Assembly (NCBI GenBank): GCA_947652115.1
Contig: OX393572.1
Location: 2,671,484 to 2,735,483, forward strand
Length of the DNA stretch: 64,000 nt
Direction of reading: 5' to 3'
Source of the DNA: Blastomussa wellsi
Lineage: Eukaryota > Cnidaria > Anthozoa > Scleractinia > Plerogyridae
In this document: in pieces, positions 1-12,530 of the stretch
Position numbering within the stretch: position 1 is the stretch's first letter
Layout: every line of letters begins with the position of its first letter
Position numbers and translations under genes: made by a program
The notes under the pieces: generated by a model
What the model was told of the DNA's origin: nothing
Database searches by the model: none
What the model saw: the letters and a program-made list of their open reading frames with translations, nothing else

Positions 1-3000
1 AGTGTAGTCAGTGTATTCCGTGAAGTCAGTGTCGTCAGTGTATTCAGTGTAGTCAGTGTATTCCGTGAAGTCAGTGTCGTCAGTGTATTCAGTGTAGTCA
101 GTGTATTCCGTAAAGTCAGTTTCCTCAGTGTATTCAGTGTAGTCAGTGTATTCCGTGAAGTCAGTTTCCTCAGTGTATTCAGTGTAGTCAGTGTATTCCG
201 TGAAGTCAGTGTCGTCAGTGTATTCAGTGTAGTCAGTGTATTTCGTGAAGTCAGTTTCCTCAGTGTATTCAGTGTAGTCAGTGCATTCCGTGAAGTCAGT
301 TTCCTCAGTGTATTCAGTGTAGTCAGTGTATTCCGTGAAGTCAGTGTCGTCAGTGTATTCAGTGTAGTCAGTGTATTCCGTGAAGTCAGTGTCGTCAGTG
401 TATTCAGTGTAGTCAGTGTATTCCGTGAAGTCAGTGTCGTCAGTGTATTCAGTGTAGTCAGTGTATTCCGTGAAGTCAGTGTCGTCAGTGTATTCAGTGT
501 AGTCAGTGTATTCCGTGAAGTCAGTGTCGTCAGTGTATTCAGTGTAGTCAGTGTATTCCGTGAAGTCAGTGTCGTCAGTGTATTCAGTGTAGTCAGTGTA
601 TTCCGTGAAGTCAGTGTCGTCAGTGTATTCAGTCTAGTCAGTGTATTCCGTGAAGTCAGTGTCGTCAGTGTATTCGGTGTAGTCAGTGTATTCCGTGAAG
701 TCAGTTTCCTCAGTGTATTCAGTGTAGTCAGTGTATTCCGTGAAGTCAGTGTCGTCAGTGTAGTCAGTGTATTCCGTGAAGTCAGTTTCCTCAGTGTATT
801 CAGTGTAGTCAGTGTATTCCGTGAAGTCAGTTTCCTCAGTGTATTCAGTGTAGTCAGTGTATTGCGTGAAGTCAGTGTCGTCAGTGTATTCAGTGTAGTC
901 AGTGTATTCCGTGAAGTCAGTGTCGTCAGTGTATTCAGTGTAGTCAGTGTATTCCGTGAAGTCAGTGTCATCAGTGTATTCAGTGTAGTCAGTGTATTCC
1001 GTGAAGTCAGTGTCGTCAGTGTATTCAGTGTAGTCAGTGTATTCCGTGAAGTCAGTGTCGTCAGTGTATTCAGTGTAGTCAGTGTATTCCGTGAAGTCAG
1101 TGTCGTCAGTGTATTCAGTGTAGTCAGTGTATTCCGTGAAGTCAGTTTCCTCAGTGTATTCAGTGTAGTCAGTGTATTCCGTGAAGTCAGTGTCGTCAGT
1201 GTATTCAGTGTAGTCAGTGTATTCCGTGAAGTCAGTGTCGTCAGTGTATTCAGTGTAGTCAGTGTATTCCGTGAAGTCAGTGTCGTCAGTGTATTTAGTG
1301 TAGTCAGTGTATTCCGTGAAGTCAGTGTCGTCAGTGTATTCAGTGTAGTCAGTGTATTCCGTGAAGTCAGTGTCGTCAGTGTATTCAGTGTAGTCAGTGT
1401 ATTCCGTGAAGTCAGTGTCGTCAGTGTATTCAGTGTAGTCAGTGTATTCCGTGAAGTCAGTGTCGTCAGTGTATTCAGTGTAGTCAGTGTATTCCGTGAA
1501 GTCAGTTTCCTCAGTTTATTCAGTGTAGTCAGTGTATTCCGTGAAGTCAGTTTCCTCAGTGTATTCAGTGTAGTCAGTGTATTCCGTGAAGTCAGTGTCG
1601 TCAGTGTATTCAGTGTAGTCAGTGTATTCCGTGAAGTCAGTGTCGTCAGTGTATTCAGTGTAGTCAGTGTATTCCGTGAAGTCAGTGTCATCAGTGTATT
1701 CAGTGTAGTCAGTGTATTCCGTGAAGTCAGTGTCGTCAGTGTAGTCAGTGTATTCCGTGAAGTCAGTGTCGTCAGTGTATTCAGTGTAGTCAGTGTATTC
1801 CGTGAAGTCAGTGTCGTCAGTGTATTCAGTGTAGTCAGTGTATTCCGTGAAGTCAGTGTCGTCAGTGTATTCAGTGTAGTCAGTGTATTCCGTGAAGTCA
1901 GTGTCGTCAGTGTATTCAGTGTAGTCAGTGTATTCCGTGAAGTCAGTGTCGTCAGTGTATTCAGTGTAGTCAGTGTATTCCGTGAAGTCAGTTTCCTCAG
2001 TGTATTCAGTGTAGTCAGTGTATTTCGTGAAGTCAGTGTCGTCAGTGTATTCAGTGTAGTCAGTGTATTCCGTGAAGTCAGTGTCGTCAGTGTATTCAGT
2101 GTAGTCAGTGTATTCCGTGAAGTCAGTGTCGTCAGTGTATTCAGTGTAGTTAGTGTATTCCGTGAAGTCAGTGTCGTCAGTGTATTCAGTGTAGTCAGTG
2201 TATTCCGTGAAGTCAGTGTCGTCAGTGTATTCAGTGTAGTCAGTGTATTCCGTGAAGTCAGTGTCGTCAGTGTATTCAGTGTAGTCAGTGTATTCCGTGA
2301 AGTCAGTGTCGTCAGTGTATTCAGTGTAGTCAGTGTATTCCGTGAAGTCAGTGTCGTCAGTGTATTCAGTGTAGTCAGTGTATTCCGTGAAGTCAGTGTC
2401 GTCAGTGTATTCAGTGTAGTCAGTGTATTCCGTGAAGTCAGTGTCGTCAGTGTATTCAGTGTAGTCAGTGTATTCCGTGAAGTCAGTTTCCTCAGTGTAT
2501 TCAGTGTAGTCAGTGTATTCCGTGAAGTCAGTGTCGTCAGTGTATTCAGTGTAGTCAGTGTATTCCGTGAAGTCAGTTTCCTCAGTGTATTCAGTGTAGT
2601 CAGTGTATTCCGTGAAGTCAGTGTCGTCAGTGTATTCAGTGTAGTCAGTCCATTCCGTGAAGTCAGTGTCGTCAGTGTAGTCAGTGTAGTCAGTGTATTC
2701 CGTGAAGTCAGTTTCCTCAGTGTATTCAGTGTAGTCAGTGTATTCCGTGAAGTCAGTGTCGTCAGTGCATTCAGTGTAGTCAGTGTATTCCGTGAAGTCA
2801 GTTTCCTCAGTGTATTCAGTGTAGTCAGTGTATTCCGTGAAGTCAGTTTCCTCAGTGTATTCAGTGTAGTCAGTGTATTCCGTGAAGTCAGTGTCGTCAG
2901 TGTATTCAGTGCAGTCAGTGTATTCCGTGAAGTCAGTGTCGTCAGTGTAGTCAGTTTAGTTCGTGTATTCAGTGTAGTCGGTGTAGCGGTGTATTCCGTG

Positions 3001-4710
3001 AAGGCAGTGTATTCAGTGTATTCGGTGTAGTCAGTGTAGTCAGTGCAGTCAGTGTATTCCGTGAAGTCAGTGTCGTCAGTGTATTCAGTGTAGTCAGTGT
3101 ATTCCGTGAAGTCAGTGTCGTCAGTGTATTCAGTGTAGTCAGTGTATTCCGTGAAGTCAGTTTCCTCAGTGTATTCAGTGTAGTCAGTGTATTCCGTGAA
3201 GTCAGTCTCGTCAGTGTATTCAGTGTAGTCAGTGCATTCCGTGAAGTCAGTTTCCTCAGTGTATTCAGTGTAGTCAGTGTATTCCGTGAAGTCAGTTTCC
3301 TCAGTGTATTCAGTGTAGTCAGTGTATTCCGTGAAGTCAGTGTAGTCAGTGTATTCAGTGTAGTCAGTGTATTCCGTGAAGTCAGTGTCGTCAGTGTATT
3401 CAGTGTAGTCAGTGTATTCCGTGAAGTCAGTGTCGTCAGTGTATTCAGTGTAGTCAGTGTATTCCGTGAAGTCAGTGTCGTCAGTGTATTCAGTGTAGTC
3501 AGTGTATTCCGTGAAGTCAGTGTCGTCAGTGTATTCAGTGTACTCAGTGTATTCCGTGAAGTCAGTTTCCTCAGTGTATTCAGTGTAGTCAGTGTATTCC
3601 GTGAAGTCAGTTTCCTCAGTGTATTCAGTGTAGTCAGTGTATTCCGTGAAGTCAGTGTCGTCAGTGTATTCAGTGTAGTCAGTGTATTCCGTGAAGTCAG
3701 TGTCGTCAGTGTATTCAATGTAGTCAGTGTATTCCGTGAAGTCAGTTTCCTCAGTGTATTCAGTATAGTCAGTGTATTCCGTGAAGTCAGTTTCCTCAGT
3801 GTATTCAGTGTAGTCAGTGTATTCCGTGAAGTCAGTGTCGTCAGTGTATTCAGTGTAGTCAGTGTATTCCGTGAAGTCAATTTCCTCAGTGTATTCAGTG
3901 TAGTCAGTGTATTCCGTGAAGTCAGTTTCCTCAGTGTATTCAGTGTAGTCAGTGTATTCCGTGAAGTCAGTGTCGTCAGTGTATTCAGTGTAGTCAGTGT
4001 ATTCCGTGAAGTCAGTGTCGTCAGTGTATTCAGTGTAGTCAGTGTATTCCGTGAAGTCAGTGTCGTCAGTGTATTCAGTGTAGTCAGTGTATTCCGTGAA
4101 GTCAGTTTCCTCAGTGTATTCAGTGTAGTCAGTGTATTCCGTGAAGTCAGTTTCCTCAGTGTATTCAGGGTAGTCAGTGTATTCCGTGAAGTCAGTGTCG
4201 TCAGTGTATTCAGTGTAGTCAGCGTATTCAGTGTAGTCATTGTATTCAGTATATTCAGTGTACTCAGTGTATTCCGTGTAGTCAGTGTCATCAGTGTAGT
4301 CAGTTTAGTTCGTGTATTCAGTGTAGTCGGTGTAGCGGTGTATTCCGTCAAGGCAGTGTATTCAGTGTATTCGGTGTAGTCACTGTAGTCAGTGCAGTCA
4401 GTGTATTCCGTGAAGTCAGTGTCGTCAGTGTATTCAGTGTAGTCATTGTATTCAGTATATTCAGTGTAGTCAGTGTATTCCGTGAAGTCAGTGTCGTCAG
4501 TGTAGTCAGTTTAGTTCGTGTATTCAGTGTAGTCGGTGTAGCGGTGCATTCCGTCAAGGCAGTGTATTCAGTGTATTCGGTGTAGTCAGTGTAGTCAGTG
4601 CAGTCAGTGTATTCCGTGAAGTCAGTGTCGTCAGTGTATTCAGTGTAGTCAGTGTATTCCGTGAAGTCAGTTTCCTCAGTGTATTCCTTGTAGTCAGTGT
4701 ATTCTGTGTA
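1..4710. repeat. 45-bp minisatellite (5 x 9-bp subunits), about 100 copies, truncated by the window
   Basis: The whole stretch repeats a 45-bp unit that is itself five 9-mers of the form GTxxTCAGT: gtattcagt, gtagtcagt, gtattccgt, gaagtcagt, gtcgtcagt. Two unit types alternate irregularly, differing at the last 9-mer and its neighbour (gtgtcgtcagtg versus gtttcctcagtg). Some units lack one or two 9-mers (around 750 and 1740). Because 45 is divisible by three, long reading frames stay open on both strands (862-3030 plus, 2969-4351 minus). They are pure repeat translations and I do not call them genes. A diverged segment containing gtttagttcgtgtattcag recurs near 2953, 4298 and 4509, which shows a second level of repetition. 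The right edge passes without a break into the 1.56-kb array. Confidence 0.97.
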
Positions 4711-6278
4711 GTTTATCCCTTGCCTCCACTACAATCGCTGTAGTCACTGTAGGCAGTGTATTGCTTCTTTTCCGCAGGCGCTCGACGCATGTAAACCCGG
4801 TACTCGGCCTTTGAATTATTCCCCACATGCGAAGCGCCAGCGACTGTTGGACTGAAAAATGCGTCAATTTTGCGATTACTACGATTGTCCTTGGACGCCA
4901 TGTTGTTTTCCCGCATGGGTCCAGTTGTGTGAGAGAGACTGGGTCGCCGACCCAGTCTCTCTCAAAAACCGACCAAAATTGAACCCGGTTCAGTTTTGTG
5001 TCTCGCCTTTCAACAAGTCTACACTAAGCCGTGAATCGTTCTAATACAACTTAAAAAAATTATTATACCGTCCGAACGACTTGTAAGCCCGTGCTTATTT
5101 GCTTAAAGGCAGGTACGTGCCTGAATTGGGAGGGTGATGGTAAATATTGGGTGCTTACCACTTGTAGGAAGAATCCGGTTGGTGAGACTGTTCGAAAATG
5201 GTAAGTGATTTTCCTAATTTAACCAACTGAGGGAGATTGTACTTTCCACGTAGCTACAAGGTGTGCTGTTCTGCTTGCCCCCAAGGGTCTGGAAAAAGAG
5301 GGCTAGCTCTGGTTGTTGTCCACAATCTCCGAATGGATTTTCCAGTTGAGTTACAGTTCTGTAAGTTGTTGTTGTTTTTAATTTTTTTTTTTTTTTTTTT
5401 TGGGGGGGGGCTAAATATTAATGGTAAGCACCTGTCATTTAAGGTAAGTTAGAACTACATGTAAACAATGAACCTTCTTTCTTACCACAGCAACTTTGTA
5501 TGTTCTGCAAAAGCTCAAGTTGTCAGCCAATGATTGAAACCCCAAGATCTTTCAAGGTTGCTCTGTCCAGTTGTGATAGAACCTTAACAGTGATGTGCTG
5601 TGCTGTGTTTAAGGAAATATAGATATTTTTAATTCAAATTATATGATGTGCAACTTAATAGGGTGAAGCAGCAAATTAATTGTGCCAGTAGTTAAAAAAT
5701 ATCCTGCATCCTTTATACGTTAATTTGGTGAAACACTTGATTTACTAATCTACGAGCACTGAGTAAGTAGTATAAGAACCTTTGAATGTTAATAACTGAG
5801 TAAGGACTAATATTTCAAGCTCACCCAAAAATAATGCAGCTTCTTCTTTGAATCCATTTTTCTTCAACCATAGCTCGACATCTTCAGCTGTCCATTCTAA
5901 ATGTTTTGTGTCAAATCGAAGGAAAACAATCACACTTCTACCATATAGCCTGGTATGAGTCGTCTTCACTCTACTGAGTCTTGTGACCAAGATCTACGGC
6001 TGTTTATTTTAATATTTAGTAATCCCGCAAACAACGACTCTAGTTTTCTACACTTGATTAGTTAACATTTTATCACAGATTCCATTTTTTTTCACCACTG
6101 GATAAATACAATAAATTGAGTTCTTATAGGACTTATCAAAGTCATTTTAAGCTTATTTTCGCGCCATTATTACATCCAGGAAAAATGGTGCAAACGGAGG
6201 ACTACATTCCATGTAGTCAGTGCATTCAGTGTATTCAGTGCAGTCAGTGTATTCCTTGTAGTCAGTGTATTCTCTGTA
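4711..6278 (-). pseudogene. Array unit 1: SAM-exon copy with in-frame stop
   Basis: Minus-strand SAM exon A spans 5825-5896 and exon B 5486-5602. Exon A reads EEAALF at its end (Ala variant, shared with unit 5). Exon B has TGA in place of the arginine codon CGA within IIG(R)QLELL, so the SAM domain is interrupted. This unit adjoins the big minisatellite. Its ORF start region (4713-4916) reads KIDAFF where all other units read KIDEFF, so it is also the most diverged copy in that segment. Confidence 0.7.
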
Positions 6279-7840
6279 GTTTATCCCTTGCCTCCACTAC
6301 AATCGCTGTAGTCACTGTAGGCAGTGTATTGCTTCTTTTCCGCAGGCGCTCGACGCACGTAAACCCAGTACTCGGCCTTTGAATTATTCCCCACATGCGA
6401 AGCGCCAGGGGCTGTTGGACTGAAAAATTCGTCAATTTTGCGATTACTACGATTGTCCTTGGACGCCATGTTGTTTTCCCGCATGGGTCCAGTTGTGTGA
6501 GAGAGACTGGGTCGCCGACTCAGTCTCTCTCAAAAACCGACCAAAATTGAACCCGGTTCAGTTTTGTGTCTCGCCTTTCAACAAGTCTACACTAAGCCGT
6601 GAATCGTTCTAATACAACTTAAAAAAATTATTATACCGTCCGAACGACTTGTAAGCCCCTGCTTATTTGCTTAAAGGCAGGTACGTGCCTGAATTGGGAG
6701 GGTGATGGTAAATATTGGGTGCTTACCACTTGTAGGAAGAATCCGGTTGGTGAGACTGTTCGAAAATGGTAAGTGATTTTCCTAATTTAACCAACTGAGG
6801 GAGATTGTACTTTCCACGTAGCTACAAGGTGTGCTGTTCTGCTTGCCCCGAAGGGTCTGGAAAAAGAGGGCTAGCTCTGGTTGTTGTCCACAATCTCCGA
6901 ATGGATTTTCCAGTTGAGTTACAGTTCTGTAAGTTGTTGTTGTTTTTAATTTTTTTTTTTTTTGGGGGGGGGCTAAATATTAATGGTAAGCACCTGTCAT
7001 TTAAGGTAAGTTAGAACTACATGTAAACAATGAACCTTCTTTCTTACCACAGCAACTTTGTATGTTCTGCAAAAGCTCAAGTTGTCAGCCAATGATTGAA
7101 ACCCCAAGATCTTTCAAGGTTGCTCTGTCCAGTTGTGATAGAACCTTAACAGTGATGTGCTGTGCTGTGTTTAAGGAAATATAGATATTTTTAATTCAAA
7201 TTATATGATGTGCAACTTAATAGGGTGAAGCAGCAAATTAATTGTGCCAGTAGTTAAAAAATATCCTGCATCCTTTATACGTTAATTTGGTGAAACACTT
7301 GATTTACTAATCTACGAGCACTGAGTAAGTAGTATAAGAACCTTTGAATGTTAATAACTGAGTAAGGACTAATATTTCAAGCTCACCCAAAAATAATGGA
7401 GCTTCTTCTTTGAATCCATTTTTCTTCAACCATAGCTCGACATCTTCAGCTGTCCATTCTAAATGTTTTGTGTCAAATCGAAGGAAAACAATCACACTTC
7501 TACCATATAGCCTGGTATGAGTCGTCTTCACTCTACTGAGTCTTGTGACCAAGATCTACGGCTGTTTATTTTAATATTTAGTAATCCCGCAAACAACGAC
7601 TCTAGTTTTCTACACTTGATTAGTTAACATTTTATCACAGATTCCATTTTTTTTCACCACTGGATAAATACAATAAATTGAGTTCTTATAGGACTTATCA
7701 AAGTCATTTTAAGCTTATTTTCGCGCCATTATTACATCCAGGAAAAATGGTGCAAACGGAGGACTACATTCCATGTAGTCAGTGCATTCAGTGTATTCAG
7801 TGCAGTCAGTGTATTCCTTGTAGTCAGTGTATTCTCTGTA
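6279..7840 (-). pseudogene. Array unit 2: SAM-exon copy with in-frame stop
   Basis: SAM exon A lies at 7387-7458 (EEAPLF form) and exon B at 7048-7164, with TGA at the conserved arginine position. The hairpin in this unit has one mismatch (gactcag instead of gacccag), shared with unit 3. The minus-strand short ORF is at 6281-6484. Confidence 0.7.
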
Positions 7841-9409
7841 GTTTATCCCTTGCCTCCACTACAATCGCTGTAGTCACTGTAGGCAGTGTATTGCTTCTTT
7901 TCCGCAGGCGCTCGACGCACGTAAACCCAGTACTCGGCCTTTGAATTATTCCCCACATGCGAAGCGCCAGGGGCTGTTGGACTGAAAAATTCGTCAATTT
8001 TGCGATTACTACGATTGTCCTTGGACGCCATGTTGTTTTCCCGCATGGGTCCAGTTGTGTGAGAGAGACTGGGTCGCCGACTCAGTCTCTCTCAAAAACC
8101 GACCAAAATTGAACCCGGTTCAGTTTTGTGTCTCGCCTTTCAACAAGTCTACACTAAGCCGTGAATCGTTCTAATACAACTTAAAAAAATTATTATACCG
8201 TCCGAACGACTTGTAAGCCCCTTCTTATTTGCTTAAAGGCAGGTACGTGCCTGAATTGGGAGGGTGATGGTAAATATTGGGTGCTTACCACTTGTAGGAA
8301 GAATCCGGTTGGTGAGACTGTTCGAAAATGGTAAGTGATTTTCCTAATTTAACCAACTGAGGGAGATTGTACTTTCCACGTAGCTACAAGGTGTGCTGTT
8401 CTGCTTGCCCCGAAGGGTCTGGAAAAAGAGGGCTAGCTCTGGTTGTTGTCCACAATCTCCGAATGGATTTTCCAGTTGAGTTACAGTTCTGTAAGTTGTT
8501 GTTGTTTTTAATTTTTTTTTTTTGGGGGGGGGGCTAAATATTAATGGTAAGCACCTGTCATTTAAGGTAAGTTAGAACTACATGTAAACAATGAACCTTC
8601 TTTCTTACCACAGCAACTTTGTATGTTCTGCAAAAGCTCAAGTTGTCAGCCAATGATTGAAACCCCAAGATCTTTCAAGGTTGCTCTGTCCAGTTGTGAT
8701 AGAACCTTAACAGTGATGTGCTGTGCTGTGTTTAAGGAAATATAGATATTTTTAATTCAAATTATATGATGTGCAACTTAATAGGGTGAAGCAGCAAATT
8801 AATTGTGCCAGTAGTTAAAAAATATCCTGCATCCTTTATACGTTAATTTGGTGAAACACTTGATTTACTAATCTACGAGCACTGAGTAAGTAGTATAAGA
8901 ACCTTTGAATGTTAATAACTGAGTAAGGACTAATATTTCAAGCTCACCCAAAAATAATGAAATAATGGAGCTTCTTCTTTGAATCCATTTTTCTTCAACC
9001 ATAGCTCGACATCTTCAGCTGTCCATTCTAAATGTTTTGTGTCAAATCGAAGGAAAACAATCACACTTCTACCATATAGCCTGGTATGAGTCGTCTTCAC
9101 TCTACTGAGTCTTGTGACCAAGATCTACGGCTGTTTATTTTAATATTTAGTAATCCCGCAAACAACGACTCTAGTTTTCTACACTTGATTAGTTAACATT
9201 TTATCACAGATTCCATTTTTTTTCACCGCTGGATAAATACAATAAATTGAGTTCTTATAGGACTTATCAAAGTCATTTTAAGCTTATTTTCGCGCCATTA
9301 TTACATCCAGGAAAAATGGTGCAAACGGAGGACTACATTCCATGTAGTCAGTGCATTCAGTGTATTCAGTGCAGTCAGTGTATTCCTTGTAGTCAGTGTA
9401 TTCTCTGTA
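7841..9409 (-). pseudogene. Array unit 3: SAM-exon copy with stop and 8-bp frameshift
   Basis: Exon A (8948-9027) carries an 8-bp tandem duplication (aaataatgaaataatgg on the plus strand). It lengthens the exon to 80 nt and shifts the frame just before the splice donor. Exon B (8609-8725) has the same TGA as units 1, 2, 4 and 6. This copy is therefore doubly broken. The short minus-strand ORF is at 7843-8046. Confidence 0.7.
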
Positions 9410-10963
9410 GTTTATCCCTTGCCTCCACTACAATCGCTGTAGTCACTGTAGGCAGTGTATTGCTTCTTTTCCGCAGGCGCTCGACGCACGTAAACCCAGT
9501 ACTCGGCCTTTGAATTATTCCCCACATGCGAAGCGCCAGGGGCTGTTGGACTGAAAAATTCGTCAATTTTGCGATTACTACGATTGTCCTTGGACGCCAT
9601 GTTGTTTTCCCGCATGGGTCCAGTTGTGTGTGGGTCGCCGACCCAGTCTCTCTCAAAAACCGACCAAAATTGAACCCGGTTCAGTTTTGTGTCTCGCCTT
9701 TCAACAAGTCTACACTAAGCCGTGAATCGTTCTAATACAACTTAAAAAAATTATTATACCGTCCGAACGACTTGTAAGCCCGTGCTTATTTGCTTAAAGG
9801 CAGGTACGTGCCTGAATTGGGAGGGTGATGGTAAATATTGGGTGCTTACCACTTGTAGGAAGAATCCGGTTGGTGAGACTGTTCGAAAATGGTAAGTGAT
9901 TTTCCTAATTTAACCAACTGAGGGAGATTGTACTTTCCACGTAGCTACAAGGTGTGCTGTTCTGCTTGCCCCGAAGGGTCTGGAAAAAGAGGGCTAGCTC
10001 TGGTTGTTGTCCACAATCTCCGAATGGATTTTCCAGTTGAGTTACAGTTCTGTAAGTTGTTGTTGTTTTTAATTTTTTTTTTTTGGGGGGGGGGGCTAAA
10101 TATTAATGGTAAGCACCTGTCATTTAAGGTAAGTTAGAACTACATGTAAACAATGAACCTTCTTTCTTACCACAGCAACTTTGTATGTTCTGCAAAAGCT
10201 CAAGTTGTCAGCCAATGATTGAAACCCCAAGATCTTTCAAGGTTGCTCTGTCCAGTTGTGATAGAACCTTAACAGTGATGTGCTGTGCTGTGTTTAAGGA
10301 AATATAGATATTTTTAATTCAAATTATATGATGTGCAACTTAATAGGGTGAAGCAGCAAATTAATTGTGCCAGTAGTTAAAAAATATCCTGCATCCTTTA
10401 TACGTTAATTTGGTGAAACACTTGATTTACTAATCTACGAGCACTGAGTAAGTAGTATAAGAACCTTTGAATGTTAATAACTGAGTAAGGACTAATATTT
10501 CAAGCTCACCCAAAAATAATGGAGCTTCTTCTTTGAATCCATTTTTCTTCAACCATAGCTCGACATCTTCAGCTGTCCATTCTAAATGTTTTGTGTCAAA
10601 TCGAAGGAAAACAATCACACTTCTACCATATAGCCTGGTATGAGTCGTCTTCACTCTACTGAGTCTTGTGACCAAGATCTACGGCTGTTTATTTTAATAT
10701 TTAGTAATCCCGCAAACAACGACTCTAGTTTTCTACACTTGATTAGTTAACATTTTATCACAGATTCCATTTTTTTTCACCGCTGGATAAATACAATAAA
10801 TTGAGTTCTTATAGGACTTATCAAAGTCATTTTAAGCTTATTTTCGCGCCATTATTACATCCAGGAAAAATGGTGCAAACGGAGGACTACATTCCATGTA
10901 GTCAGTGCATTCAGTGTATTCAGTGCAGTCAGTGTATTCCTTGTAGTCAGTGTATTCTCTGTA
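9410..10963 (-). pseudogene. Array unit 4: SAM-exon copy with in-frame stop
   Basis: Exon A is at 10510-10581 and exon B at 10171-10287, with the TGA. This is the shortest unit (1554 bp), because 8 bp of the left hairpin arm near 9628 are deleted. The deletion changes open frames around the hairpin but not the SAM exons. The short minus-strand ORF is at 9412-9615. Confidence 0.7.
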
Positions 10964-12530
10964 GTTTATCCCTTGCCTCCACTACAATCGCTGTAGTCAC
11001 TGTAGGCAGTGTATTGCTTCTTTTCCGCAGGCGCTCGACGCACGTAAACCCAGTACTCGGCCTTTGAATTATTCCCCACATGCGAAGCGCCAGGGGCTGT
11101 TGGACTGAAAAATTCGTCAATTTTGCGATTACTACGATTGTCCTTGGACGCCATGTTGTTTTCCCGCATGGGTCCAGTTGTGTGAGAGAGACTGGGTCGC
11201 CGACCCAGTCTCTCTCAAAAACCGACCAAAATTGAACCCGGTTCAGTTTTGTGTCTCGCCTTTCAACAAGTCTACACTAAGCCGTGAATCGTTCTAATAC
11301 AACTTAAAAAAATTATTATACCGTCCGAACGACTTGTAAGCCCCTGCTTATTTGCTTAAAGGCAGGTACGTGCCTGAATTGGGAGGGTGATGGTAAATAT
11401 TGGGTGCTTACCACTTGTAGGAAGAATCCGGTTGGTGAGACTGTTCGAAAATGGTAAGTGATTTTCCTAATTTAACCAACTGAGGGAGATTGTACTTTCC
11501 ACGTAGCTACAAGGTGTGCTGTTCTGCTTGCCCCGAAGGGTCTGGAAAAAGAGGGCTAGCTCTGGTTGTTGTCCACAATCTCCGAATGGATTTTCCAGTT
11601 GAGTTACAGTTCTGTAAGTTGTTGTTGTTTTTAATTTTTTTTTTTTTTTTTGGGGGGGGGGGCTAAATATTAATGGTAAGCACCTGTCATTTAAGGTAAG
11701 TTAGAACTACATGTAAACAATGAACCTTCTTTCTTACCACAGCAACTTTGTATGTTCTGCAAAAGCTCAAGTTGTCGGCCAATGATTGAAACCCCAAGAT
11801 CTTTCAAGGTTGCTCTGTCCAGTTGTGATAGAACCTTACCAGTGATGTGCTGTGCTGTGTTTAATGAAATATAGATATTTTTAATTCAAATTATATGATG
11901 TGCAACTTAATAGGGTGAAGCAGCAAATTAATTGTGCCAGTAGTTAAAAAATATCCTGCATCCTTTATACGTTAATTTGGTGAAACACTCGATGTACTAA
12001 TCTACGAGCACTGAGTAAGTAGTATAAGAACCTTTGAATGTTAATAACTGAGTAAGGACTAATATTTCAAGCTCACCCAAAAATAATGCAGCTTCTTCTT
12101 TGAATCCATTTTTCTTCAACCATAGCTCGACATCTTCAGCTGTCCATTCTAAATGTTTTGTGTCAAATCGAAGGAAAACAATCACACTTCTACCATATAG
12201 CCTGGTATGAGTCGTCTTCACTCTACTGAGTCTTGTGACCAAGATCTACGGCTGTTTATTTTAATATTTAGTAATCCCGCAAACAACGACTCTAGTTTTC
12301 TACACTTGATTAGTTAACATTTTATCACAGATTCCATTTTTTTTCACCGCTGGATAAATACAATAAATTGAGTTCTTATAGGACTTATCAAAGTCATTTT
12401 AAGCTTATTTTCGCGCCATTATTACATCCAGGAAAAATGGTGCAAACGGAGGACTACATTCCATGTAGTCAGTGCATTCAGTGTATTCAGTGCAGTCAGT
12501 GTATTCCTTGTAGTCAGTGTATTCTCTGTA
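10964..12530 (-). other. Array unit 5: SAM-exon copy without the stop (subtype B)
   Basis: Exon A at 12077-12148 and exon B at 11738-11854 read through the whole SAM domain, because the arginine codon is CGA (plus strand gttgtcggcc), as in unit 7. Units 5 and 7 also share cttaccagtg, tttaatgaaat and acactcgatgtac, against cttaacagtg, tttaaggaaat and acacttgatttac elsewhere. They therefore form a subtype. Unit 5 has the EEAALF variant, as in unit 1. Confidence 0.7.

Noticed and set aside
862..3030. 722-aa plus-strand reading frame
   Set aside because: Pure translation of the 45-bp minisatellite. The unit length is a multiple of three, so frames remain open by construction. It has no start context and no flanking gene structure.
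2969..4557. 460-aa and 69-aa minus-strand Thr/Leu-rich frames
   Set aside because: Same minisatellite read on the other strand. No independent support.
6116..6382. 88-aa plus-strand ORF repeated in each unit (starting (M)SSYRTYQSHF)
   Set aside because: It begins at a non-ATG codon, runs through the minisatellite block and is antisense to the short ORF. No motif or splice support.
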